Origin: Kitasatospora sp. CB01950
GTDB taxonomy: Bacteria; Actinomycetota; Actinomycetes; Streptomycetales; Streptomycetaceae
Direction of reading: 5' to 3'
NCBI RefSeq assembly: GCF_001905465.1
Contig: NZ_LISX01000009.1
Span: 1 to 36,617, forward strand
DNA length: 36,617 nt
Positions 25,379-32,476 of the stretch are shown piece by piece. Position 1 is the first letter of the stretch. Every line of letters begins with the position of its first letter. The notes beneath the pieces are model-generated. The model saw nothing but the letters and a program-made list of their open reading frames with translations. It ran no database searches and had not been told where the DNA came from. A program made the translations under genes and the position numbers.

Positions 25379-25621
25379 ATGGACACCGTGCACCCCCTCT
25401 TCGGCACCCCCACCGGCCCCGACGGCCCGGCCGGCCCCCCGAAGTGCTCGGCCAAGGGCTGCCGCGAGTCCGCCGCCTGGACGCTGTACTGGAACAACCC
25501 CAAGCTCCACACCCCCGACCGCCGCAAAACCTGGCTCGCCTGCGACGAACACCGCGACTCCCTCGGCCAGTTCCTCGCCGTCCGCGGCTTCCTCAAGGAC
25601 ACCGAGCCCTTCTCCTCCTGA
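25379..25621 (+). CDS. Small Cys-rich (zinc-finger-like) actinobacterial protein
   Basis: An 80-residue protein. C23 and C28 in KCSAKGC, and C55 and H58 in WLACDEHR, could form one zinc site. Between them is AAWTLYWNNPKLHTPDRRKT, a conserved patch I recall from a widespread actinobacterial family, some members of which are annotated (probably wrongly) as acetone carboxylase. A Pro/Gly-rich leader of about 20 residues precedes it. The function is unknown; a small zinc-binding adaptor is one guess. The start ATG at 25379 has TAGGAT seven bases upstream, matching a leaderless mRNA. Confidence 0.88.
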   Translation: MDTVHPLFGTPTGPDGPAGPPKCSAKGCRESAAWTLYWNNPKLHTPDRRKTWLACDEHRDSLGQFLAVRGFLKDTEPFSS

Positions 25622-25704
25622 CCGGCCACCGCACACCCCGCAGCGAGGCCCGCGACCACACAATTCGCTGGTCGCCACAGGCCGGCACCGGCGATGCTCT
25701 TCCC

Positions 25705-25899
25705 ATGGCCGACGAGGTGCGCGCCTATCCGGGGCTGGACCCGGAGTTCGTGCGTGACCGCGAAAGCCCGGTCTGCCCCGGGCCGTTGCTGGAACCGGAC
25801 CCTGAGGACCTGGCGGCCCCGTCGCCACCAACACCGCACTGGCCGCAGGCGGCGGCCGACCGTCAGCCGCCGATCGCCGACATCGGCCGCTCGGGCTGA
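25705..25899 (+). CDS. Possible small ORF, acidic/Pro-rich, overlapping moaA antisense
   Basis: A 64-codon frame beginning MADEVRAYPGLDPEFVRDRE that overlaps the 3' end of moaA on the other strand by 37 bases. GATGCT lies six bases before its ATG, resembling the leaderless pattern. The protein is acidic and Pro-rich without a recognised domain. Part of the 25622-25862 gap would be explained by it, but a chance frame is equally likely. Confidence 0.28.
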   Translation: MADEVRAYPGLDPEFVRDRESPVCPGPLLEPDPEDLAAPSPPTPHWPQAAADRQPPIADIGRSG

Positions 25900-26852
25900 A
25901 GGAACTCCGGGGCGTCGATGCCTGCGCCGGCCTTCTTGCCCCACATCGCCGCCCGCCACAGCTCGGCCAGCTCCGTGTCGCTCGCGCCCGCCCGCAGCGC
26001 GCCGCGCAGGTCGGTCTCGCCGGTCGCGAACAGGCAGTTGCGGACCTGACCGTCGGCGGTGAGGCGGGTGCGGTCGCAGGCGCGGCAGAACGGGCGGGTG
26101 ACGGAGGCGATGACGCCGACCGTCGCGGGGCCGCCGTCCACCAGCCAGCGTTCGGCGGGAGCGGCGGCGCGCACCGCAGAGGGCTCGGGCTCCAGGGTGA
26201 AGCGGGTGCGGAGCAGCGCGAGGATCTCCTCGGCGGTGACCATCTGCGAACGGTCCCAGCCGTGTTGGGCGTCCAGCGGCATCTGTTCGATGAAGCGGAG
26301 CTGGTAGCGGCGCTCGATCGCCCAGGCGAGCAGGTCGGCCGCCTCGTGGTCGTTGACGCCTCGCATCAGCACCGCGTTGAGCTTGACCGGCCGCAGCCCG
26401 GCGGCCTCGGCCGCCACCAGCCCGTCCAGCACGTCCTGGTGCCTGCGCCGGCGGGTGAGCCGCACGAACGTGTCCGGGTCCAGCGTGTCGATGGAGACGT
26501 TGACCCGGTCGACTCCGGCGTCCCGCAAGGCGGTTGCCACCCGGGCGAGGCCGATGCCGTTGGTGGTGAGCGAGATCTCGGGCCGCGGGTCGAGCGCCGC
26601 GCACGCCGCGATGATGGGGACGAGCCCGGGCCGCAGCAGCGGTTCCCCGCCGGTGAACCGGACCTCCCGCACGCCGAGGTCGCGAACCGCCAGCCCGACC
26701 AGCCGGACGATCTCCTCGTCGGTGAGCAGGTCGTCCCGGCCGAGCCAGCTCAGGCCTTCCTCCGGCATGCAGTAGGTGCAGCGCAGGTTGCACCGGTCGG
26801 TGAGGGAGACCCGCAGGTCGACGGCCTGCCGTCCGTAGGTGTCGAGGAGCAT
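25863..26852 (-). CDS. moaA: GTP 3',8-cyclase MoaA
   Basis: A 329-residue radical SAM enzyme that starts molybdenum cofactor synthesis by converting GTP to 3',8-cyclo-H2GTP. N-terminal cluster CNLRCTYCMP has C21, C25 and C28. The SAM region is VREVRFTGGEPLLRPGL, and the second 4Fe-4S cluster is in RPFCRACDRTRLTADGQVRNCLF. The C-terminus ends in GG, as required for activity of many MoaA. The start chosen is the ATG at 26852, giving the family N-terminus LLDTYGRQAVDLRVSLTDRC and the usual 329 residues. A longer reading to 26900 would begin inside a terminator-like hairpin. No other moa gene is in the window. The hairpin just upstream implies its promoter is very short or supplied by read-through. 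Confidence 0.97.
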   Translation of the reverse strand: MLLDTYGRQAVDLRVSLTDRCNLRCTYCMPEEGLSWLGRDDLLTDEEIVRLVGLAVRDLGVREVRFTGGEPLLRPGLVPIIAACAALDPRPEISLTTNGIGLARVATALRDAGVDRVNVSIDTLDPDTFVRLTRRRRHQDVLDGLVAAEAAGLRPVKLNAVLMRGVNDHEAADLLAWAIERRYQLRFIEQMPLDAQHGWDRSQMVTAEEILALLRTRFTLEPEPSAVRAAAPAERWLVDGGPATVGVIASVTRPFCRACDRTRLTADGQVRNCLFATGETDLRGALRAGASDTELAELWRAAMWGKKAGAGIDAPEFLQPERPMSAIGG

Positions 26853-26883
26853 CCCGGTCCCGCCCTTCCTCGGAAGCCACACC

Positions 26884-26912
26884 GGCCCGGCCGCCGGCAT
26901 GGCGGCCGGGCC
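26884..26912 (-). terminator. Hairpin between the symporter relic and moaA, 12-bp stem
   Basis: Bases 26884-26895 pair perfectly with 26901-26912 around loop GGCAT. On the minus strand it follows the relic's stop codon by four bases, where a terminator would be expected, and precedes the moaA start by 31 bases. Confidence 0.7.
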
Positions 26913-26915
26913 AGC

Positions 26916-27020
26916 TTAACCGGGCGGCGATCGGCGTCGGTCCGCCCCGAGGCCGGTGAGCGAACGGACTTCCAGTTCGGCGTACTTCGCGGCGTCGGCC
27001 TTCTCGCGGGCCGGCCGGGG
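26916..27020 (-). pseudogene. Probable relic: C-terminal end of a sodium:solute (acetate-type) symporter gene
   Basis: Minus-strand frame of 34 codons ending in TAA at 26918-26916. It reads PRPAREKADAAKYAELEV and RSLTGLGADRRRSPPG. The part REKADAAKYAELEVRSLTG resembles the C-terminal tail of streptomycete solute symporters of the cation/acetate type, as I recall it. There is no start codon and a stop precedes it. The rest of that gene is missing; the alcohol dehydrogenase gene stands in its place, 15 bases away. A terminator hairpin follows the relic's stop as it would for an intact gene. The identification is from memory. Confidence 0.5.
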
Positions 27021-27035
27021 TCAATCCGTCAATCG

Positions 27036-28079
27036 TCAGAAAGCGATGCGCACCTTCAGCGCCGTCCGCTCGTCCATCGCCCGGTAGCCCTCCGGCACCC
27101 CGTCCAGGTCGACGGTCAGGTCGAACACCGGGCTCGGGTCGATCGCGCCGGACAGCACGTCGGGCAGCAGCTCGGGGATGTACGCGCGGGCGGGGGCAAC
27201 CCCGCCGCCCACCCGCACGTTGCGGTCGAACATCTGGCGGATGTCGACGCCCGCGCTGCCGCCGTGCGGCACGCCGACGTAGCCGACCCCGCCGCCGTCG
27301 CGGGCGATGGAGATCGCGGTGCGCATCGACTCCTCGGTGCCGACGGCCTCCAGCACGGCGTGCGCGCCCCGGCCGCCGGTCAGTTCGCGGACCGCCTCGA
27401 TCGCCGCGTCACCGCGCTCGGGCACCACGTCGGTGGCGCCGAAGGTGCGGGCGATCGCGGTGCGGCCCTCGTGCCGGCCGAGGGCGATGATCCGGCCGGC
27501 GCCGAGCCGCCGCGCGGCCAGCACGCCGCACAGGCCGACCGCGCCGTCGCCGACCACCGCGACGGTCGCGCCGGGGCGCACGCCCGCCGACACCGCCGCG
27601 TGGTGCCCGGTCGCCATCACGTCGGACAGCGCCAGCAGCGCCGGCAGCAGCTTCTCGTCGCCGGCGGCCTCCTTGGGCAGCTTCACCAGCGTGCCGTCCG
27701 CGAACGGCACCCGGACCGCCTCGCCCTGTCCGCCGTCCGAGCCGGGGATGCCCCAGAACCCGCCGTGCGGGCAGGAGGTCTGCAGGCCCTCGCGGCAGTA
27801 CTCGCACACGCCGTCCGACCAGACGAACGGGGCCACCACCAGGTCGCCGACTGTGAGATCGCGCACCTCGGGGCCGACCTCCTCGACGAAGCCGAGGAAC
27901 TCGTGGCCGATCCGCTGGCCGGCCTGGCGCTTGGCCACGCCGCGGTACGCCCACAGGTCGCTGCCGCAGATGCAGGCGTTCAGCACCCGCACCACGGCGT
28001 CGGTGGGCCGCTGGATCCGCGGGTCGGGCACCTCCTCGATCCGGATGTCCTGGGGGCCGTGGATCACGGTGGCGCGCAT
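27036..28079 (-). CDS. Zinc-dependent alcohol dehydrogenase family protein
   Basis: A 347-residue medium-chain dehydrogenase/reductase. Catalytic zinc: CICGSDLWAYRG (Cys) and GHEFLG (His-Glu). The structural-zinc lobe is DGVCEYCREGLQTSC; it has three Cys, and the usual first Cys position appears to be Asp. The Rossmann loop is VAVVGDGAVGL. Members of this group are annotated as alcohol or aldehyde dehydrogenases; the substrate is unknown. Start is ATG at 28079 (MRATVIHGPQDIRIEEVPDP) with AAGGAC nearby; an 18-residue extension to 28133 looks less natural. A minus-strand TAAAGT at 28132-28137 is a probable -10. It sits where a symporter gene seems to have been lost, so it may have arrived by replacement. 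Confidence 0.95.
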   Translation of the reverse strand: MRATVIHGPQDIRIEEVPDPRIQRPTDAVVRVLNACICGSDLWAYRGVAKRQAGQRIGHEFLGFVEEVGPEVRDLTVGDLVVAPFVWSDGVCEYCREGLQTSCPHGGFWGIPGSDGGQGEAVRVPFADGTLVKLPKEAAGDEKLLPALLALSDVMATGHHAAVSAGVRPGATVAVVGDGAVGLCGVLAARRLGAGRIIALGRHEGRTAIARTFGATDVVPERGDAAIEAVRELTGGRGAHAVLEAVGTEESMRTAISIARDGGGVGYVGVPHGGSAGVDIRQMFDRNVRVGGGVAPARAYIPELLPDVLSGAIDPSPVFDLTVDLDGVPEGYRAMDERTALKVRIAF

Positions 28080-28129
28080 GAGGGTTGTCCTTCGCTGCAG
28101 AGGTCGGATGCCTGGTTCGCACCCACTTG

Positions 28130-28195
28130 CCACTTTAGAACGGTCGCCCGAGCAACCGATCCGTCCGGAGCCGGCCCCCGTTCCCCGTAAAGTGG
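28130..28195. promoter_or_regulatory. Divergent promoter pair with inverted CCACTTTA/TAAAGTGG
   Basis: CCACTTTA (28130-28137) and TAAAGTGG (28188-28195) are perfect inverted copies 50 bases apart. Each contains a -10-like TAAAGT pointing to its own gene: the alcohol dehydrogenase to the left and the exonuclease to the right. The right one is eight bases before the exonuclease ATG, so that mRNA is probably leaderless. Confidence 0.45.
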
Positions 28196-28201
28196 TGCGC
28201 T

Positions 28202-29188
28202 ATGTACGCGCCATTCCCCACCTCGCCGCTCCCGGCACAGCGCACCGGCCCCGGCGGGGGCACCGGGCGTGGCTTCGCGGTGGTCGACGTGGAGACCACC
28301 GGACTCGGGCGCTCGGACCGGGTGATCTCGGCGGGCGTCTACCAGCTCGACCCGGACGGTGAGGTCACCGACCACTGGTACACCCTGGTCAACCCGGAGC
28401 GGGACCCGGGCCCGGTCTGGATCCACGGCCTGACCAGCGACGTCCTGGCGGGCGCGCCGACCTTCCCGGAGGTCGCCGCCGAGTTGGCCGAGCGGCTGCG
28501 CGACCGGGTGATGGTCGCCCACAACGCGCTGTTCGACTGGAACATGATCTCCCGCGAGTTCTCCCGGGCCGGCCTGCACGCCCCGGTCGAGCAGCGGCTG
28601 TGCACCATGGTGCTGGCCCGCGACCTGCGGCTGCCCCTGCCGAACGGCAAGCTCTCCTCGCTGGCCGCCCACTTCGGGGTGAGCCAGCGCCAGGCGCACC
28701 ACGCGCTGGACGACGCCCGGGTGCTCGCCGAGGTGTTCCGCCCGTCGCTGGCGCTGGCCCGCGACGGCGGGGTGCCGCTGCCGCTGACCACCTGCGTGGC
28801 CGTCACCGACCTCGGCGAGGGCGACGCCGCCCCGGCCGGGCCGTCCCGCGGCTCCTGGGGCAGCTCGTACCGTCCCGCCCGCAAGCGCCCGGCCTGCCCG
28901 TACCCGAACCCGGGGCGCTGGAAGGACGGCTCGCCGCTGATGCAGGGCATGCGGGTCGCGATCACCGGCGACACCGCCACCGACCGCGAACTGCTGGAGG
29001 ACCGGATGATCGAGGCGGGCCTGCACATCGCCTCCTCGGTGAGCCGGCTCACCAGCCTGCTGGTCACCAACGAACCCACCTCGTGGAGCGGCAAGGCCCG
29101 CAAGGCCCGCGACTACGGCACCCCGGTGGTCGGCGAGGACGCCTTCCTGCAGCTGCTGCGGGAGGTCGCGCCGCACCCCGGTGCGTGA
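28202..29188 (+). CDS. DEDDh 3'-5' exonuclease with C-terminal BRCT domain
   Basis: A 328-residue protein. The exonuclease domain (about 25-190) has the four acidic metal ligands and the His: FAVVDVETTGLG (D, E), VAHNALFDWNMI (D) and HHALDDARVL (H, D), the DEDDh arrangement of DnaQ-like proofreading enzymes. A Pro/Arg-rich linker (about 215-245) leads to a BRCT domain (about 248-325; MRVAITGDTATDRELLEDRM, VSRLTSLLVTNEPT). BRCT domains bind phosphopeptides or DNA ends, so this may be a repair exonuclease rather than a polymerase III subunit. ATG at 28202 has TAAAGT eight bases before it. SURF1 follows on the same strand. Confidence 0.95.
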   Translation: MYAPFPTSPLPAQRTGPGGGTGRGFAVVDVETTGLGRSDRVISAGVYQLDPDGEVTDHWYTLVNPERDPGPVWIHGLTSDVLAGAPTFPEVAAELAERLRDRVMVAHNALFDWNMISREFSRAGLHAPVEQRLCTMVLARDLRLPLPNGKLSSLAAHFGVSQRQAHHALDDARVLAEVFRPSLALARDGGVPLPLTTCVAVTDLGEGDAAPAGPSRGSWGSSYRPARKRPACPYPNPGRWKDGSPLMQGMRVAITGDTATDRELLEDRMIEAGLHIASSVSRLTSLLVTNEPTSWSGKARKARDYGTPVVGEDAFLQLLREVAPHPGA

Positions 29189-29210
29189 CGCGACGGTAAG
29201 GAGGATTAGC

Positions 29211-30014
29211 GTGCCGGGTGTGTACCGATTCCTGCTGTCCGTGCGCTGGGCGGTCATCGTTCTGCTGGCGCTGGTGCTGATCCCGACCATGATCCGGCTG
29301 GGTTTCTGGCAGTACCACCGCCACGAGGCCCGGGTGGCCCGCAACGACCTGGTGGCCCAGAACCTGGGCAGCCCGCCGGTCGCCCTCGACTCGCTGTCCT
29401 CCCCGGGCTGGTCCGTTCCGGGCGGCGAGGTGTGGCGCACCGTCACCGCCCAGGGCCGCTACGACGCCGCGCACGAAGTGGTGATTCGCGGCCGCACCGA
29501 GCCGGGCGGCAGCTCCATCGGCTACTTCGTGATCACCCCGCTGGTGCTGTCCGACGGCAAGGGCTCGGTGCTGGTCAACCGCGGCTGGGTGGAGTCCGCC
29601 GCGGACGCCGCCAGCCTGCCCGCCGTGCCCGCCCCGCCGGACGGCGAGGTGACGGTGACCGGACGGCTGCGCGCCGACGAGACGTACGCCGCGCTGGGCG
29701 CGAAGAACCGCGGCGGCATGCCCGACCGCATGTTCAAGGTGATCAACAGCGCGGAGCAGGCCAAGTACTCGGGCACCACCGTGCTCGGCGGCTACCTGGA
29801 ACTGGCCTCCTCGCAGCCCGCCGGCGGCGCCGCCCCCGAGCTGCTCGCCGAGCCCGGCCACTCCGACATCGGCCCGCACATGGCGTACGCCATCCAGTGG
29901 TGGCTGTTCACCACGCTGATCCCGGTCGGCGTGGTGGTGCTGGCCCGCCGCGAGGCCAAGCAGCAGACCGCGAAGCCCGCCGAGGCGGAGGAGCTGGTCG
30001 GCGCTACCAGCTGA
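29211..30014 (+). CDS. SURF1 family protein
   Basis: A 267-residue SURF1-type protein, involved in assembly of cytochrome c oxidase (haem a insertion in homologues). N-terminal helix YRFLLSVRWAVIVLLALVLI and a C-terminal helix (WWLFTTLIPVGVVVLAR) flank an extracytoplasmic domain. The SURF1 hallmarks are LGFWQYHRHEAR near residue 30, VLVNRGWVESA near 125 and PHMAYAIQWWLF near 225. Start chosen is GTG at 29211, five bases after AAGGAGGA (29198-29205); an upstream GTG at 29181 would overlap the exonuclease stop and lacks such an RBS. Its stop overlaps the convergent SpoIIE gene by 11 bases, with no terminator in between. Confidence 0.95.
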   Translation: MPGVYRFLLSVRWAVIVLLALVLIPTMIRLGFWQYHRHEARVARNDLVAQNLGSPPVALDSLSSPGWSVPGGEVWRTVTAQGRYDAAHEVVIRGRTEPGGSSIGYFVITPLVLSDGKGSVLVNRGWVESAADAASLPAVPAPPDGEVTVTGRLRADETYAALGAKNRGGMPDRMFKVINSAEQAKYSGTTVLGGYLELASSQPAGGAAPELLAEPGHSDIGPHMAYAIQWWLFTTLIPVGVVVLARREAKQQTAKPAEAEELVGATS

Positions 30015-32298
30015 GCGACGGCGGTGCGAGCCGCTGCTCGGCCCAGATGGTCTTGCCGGTACGGGTGTACCGGCTGCCCCAGCGCTCGGTGAGCTGCGCT
30101 ACCAGGTACAGGCCGCGGCCGCCCTCGTCGGTGAGCCGGGCCCGGCGCATCCGCGGCTGGGTGGCGCTCGGGTCGGACACCTCGCAGGTCAGCACCGAGG
30201 AGCGGATCAGCCGCACCATCACCGGCCCGCCCGCGTACCGGATCGCATTGGTGACCAGCTCGCTCAGCACCAGCTCGGTGGTGAACACCAGCTCGTCCAG
30301 CCCCCACTGCTCCAGGGTCCGGCTGGCCGCCTCCCGCACCACGGCGACCTCCGACGGGTCGGCCTCGATGGTCCACGCGACGGTGTCCTCCGGCAGGACG
30401 GAGCGCAGCCGGGCCAGCAGCAGCGTCACGTCGTCGCTCTGCTCGGCGGTCGCCAGTTCCGCGACGATCCCCCGTCCCGCGGCCGCCAGGTCGCCGTCCA
30501 GGTCGGCCGCGGCGAGCTGCGCGGCCAGCTGCTCCATGCCCTCGTCGACGTCGCCGCCGTTGCCGCCCTCGATCAGCCCGTCGGTGTACAGCGCCAGCAC
30601 ACTGCCCGCCCGCAGCGCGCACTCGGCGGCCTCGAACGGCAGCCCGCCGACGCCCAGCGGCGGCCCCGGGTTGACCGGCAGGTACTCGACCCGCCCGTCC
30701 GGGTGGACGATCGCGGGCGGCGGGTGGCCGGCGCTGGCGGCCTGGCAGATCCCGGCCACCGGGTCGTAGACGGCGTACACGCAGGTCGCCCCGGACGGGT
30801 CGGCGACGCCGCGTTCGCGTTCCTCCTCGCTGCCCTCGACGACCAGCTGCGACACCAGGTCGTCCAGGTGCACCAGCAGCTCGTCCGGTTCCAGGTCCAG
30901 GTCGGCGAGGGTCCGCACGGCGGTCCGCAGCCGGCCCATGGTGGCGCTGGCCTGCAGCCCGTGGCCGACCACGTCGCCGGCCACCAGGGCGACCCGGGCC
31001 GAGGAGAGCGGGATGACGTCGAACCAGTCGCCGCCGACGCCGGTCGCCGTGTCGGTGGGCCGGTAGACGCTGGCGGTGGTGGCGGCGGGCACGGTCGTCT
31101 CGGCGGGCGGCAGCAGGCTGCGCTGGAGGCCGACGGCGGCCCGGTGCTCGCGGGTGTAGCGGCGGGCGTTGTCCAGCGCGAGCGAGGCCCGGGCGGCGAT
31201 CTCCCGGAGCAGGTCGAGGTCCTCGTGCTGGTAGGGGCCCTCGACGGGGTCGCGGTGCACGGTGACCCGGCCGAGCGGCCCGCTGCGGGCCTGCAGCGGC
31301 GCGCTCATCGACGGCGGGTCCGCGACCGACCCGGCGGGTGCACCGAGCACCTCCCGGCCCAGCGGCCCCAGCGGCCGGTCGTCGGTGCGCGGCGGCCCGG
31401 CGGTGGCGGTCCGGCGGACGGCCAGCCGGCCGTCCGCGTCGGGCAGCGGCTCGTCGCCGCTGAACACGGCCTCCGCGATGTCCACCTCGACGCGGTCGCC
31501 GAGCCCGGGCACCAGCACGCCGGCCAGGTCCTCGGCATTGCCCGCCACCGACAGCGAACTGCCGACGGCCGCGGTGGCCCGGTGCAGCACGTCCGCCCGC
31601 CGCCGGTACCGGTGCAGCTCGGTGACGTCGCCGAACAGCGCCGTCACGCCGATCACCGCGCCGTCCAGCGCCTGCAGGCGGAACGCCTGGATCTCCATCA
31701 CGGCCCCGCCGTGGGGGTTGCCCAGCGGGCGGATCCGCAGCGCGGTGCGCACCACCGGCTCCCCGGTGGTGATCACGTGCCGCAGGATCGCCTCGGCGGC
31801 GTCGGCGTCGTCGGGCTGCAGGTAGTCGTGCAGTTTGTGCCCGGCCATGCCGTCCGGCAGGTCGGTGAAGGGCAGCAGGTGGGTGTTGGTGCGCAGCAGC
31901 CGCAGGTCGGGGCCGAACACGGCGAGCCCGAGCTGGTCCTGCAGGAACAGCTCCCGGGTGAACGCCTCGTCCTGCCGCCGCTGCGCCACCATGTCCGCAG
32001 GGGTGGCCAGCACCAGCGCCCGGACCTGCCCGCCCTCGCCGGCCAGCGGCAGCACCTGGTAGGCGACCTCCAGCGGCACCCCGCTGCCGGTGCGCAGCCG
32101 CACCTCGCCGGCCCCGCGCTCCAGCGCCCGCTCCTCCACGCCGTCCGCCAGCAGCTCCCGGGCGGGACGGCCGGTGACCTGCGCCGCGTCCAGGGCGAGC
32201 AGCTGCTCGGCGGCGGCGGTCCACCCCACGACGAGTCCGTCGCCGTCGACCAGAGCGGCCGCGACGCCGTCGATGCTCGGCAACCGCCGACTTTCCAT
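30004..32298 (-). CDS. SpoIIE-type PP2C phosphatase with PAS, PAS, GAF and HATPase domains
   Basis: A 764-residue soluble signalling protein. Two PAS-like domains (about 1-100 and 115-235; FLQDQLGLAVFGPDLRLLRT) are followed by a GAF-like domain (about 240-400). The SpoIIE phosphatase (about 410-630) has GVGGDWFDVIPL, VALVAGDVVGHGLQASATMG, VLALYTDGLIE and EQSDDVTLLL as metal-site motifs. The C-terminal anti-sigma-type HATPase (about 640-764) has LSELVTNAIRYAGGPV (N-box) and DEGGRGLYLV. Such proteins control anti-sigma factor antagonist phosphorylation. Fused kinase and phosphatase parts suggest both steps of a partner-switching module in one protein. Start is ATG at 32298, with GAGGT upstream; an ATG at 32334 is an alternative. 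No partner anti-sigma factor or STAS gene is in the window. Confidence 0.93.
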   Translation of the reverse strand: MESRRLPSIDGVAAALVDGDGLVVGWTAAAEQLLALDAAQVTGRPARELLADGVEERALERGAGEVRLRTGSGVPLEVAYQVLPLAGEGGQVRALVLATPADMVAQRRQDEAFTRELFLQDQLGLAVFGPDLRLLRTNTHLLPFTDLPDGMAGHKLHDYLQPDDADAAEAILRHVITTGEPVVRTALRIRPLGNPHGGAVMEIQAFRLQALDGAVIGVTALFGDVTELHRYRRRADVLHRATAAVGSSLSVAGNAEDLAGVLVPGLGDRVEVDIAEAVFSGDEPLPDADGRLAVRRTATAGPPRTDDRPLGPLGREVLGAPAGSVADPPSMSAPLQARSGPLGRVTVHRDPVEGPYQHEDLDLLREIAARASLALDNARRYTREHRAAVGLQRSLLPPAETTVPAATTASVYRPTDTATGVGGDWFDVIPLSSARVALVAGDVVGHGLQASATMGRLRTAVRTLADLDLEPDELLVHLDDLVSQLVVEGSEEERERGVADPSGATCVYAVYDPVAGICQAASAGHPPPAIVHPDGRVEYLPVNPGPPLGVGGLPFEAAECALRAGSVLALYTDGLIEGGNGGDVDEGMEQLAAQLAAADLDGDLAAAGRGIVAELATAEQSDDVTLLLARLRSVLPEDTVAWTIEADPSEVAVVREAASRTLEQWGLDELVFTTELVLSELVTNAIRYAGGPVMVRLIRSSVLTCEVSDPSATQPRMRRARLTDEGGRGLYLVAQLTERWGSRYTRTGKTIWAEQRLAPPSLSW

Positions 32299-32398
32299 GG
32301 GCTGCACCTCGGGTGGGTGGTCCGGTCCCCCCATCTTCGAACGGTTCCCGGTCACGCGCCATTGACACCCGGCGGCGGCGACGGTCGGCGCGGGGCCA

Positions 32399-32428
32399 TT
32401 GACGACCCGCATTGGTCCAGTCCACATT
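32399..32428 (+). promoter_or_regulatory. Promoter of the beta-helix gene (-35 TTGACG)
   Basis: TTGACG (32399-32404) is followed 18 bases later by CACATT (32423-32428), a weak -10. Transcription would start near 32435, leaving a leader of about 40 bases with GGGAG before ATG. Confidence 0.48.
32411..32426 (+). promoter_or_regulatory. DasR (dre)-like operator
   Basis: ATTGGTCCAGTCCACA matches the DasR consensus ACTGGTCTAGACCACT at 12 of 16 positions. The core TGGTCCAG is identical to that of chitinase promoter repeats. It overlaps the spacer and -10 of the promoter, so binding would repress the gene. It is about 50 bases before the beta-helix start codon. Confidence 0.5.
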
Positions 32429-32476
32429 GGCGGTGCAGCTGTCCTGATCCGCTCTTTCCCCCCACTGGGAGCGCAC

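Noticed and set aside
26884..27035. An insertion sequence at the site of the lost symporter gene.
   Set aside because: No transposase, terminal inverted repeats or target duplication can be seen; simple replacement or deletion explains the relic.
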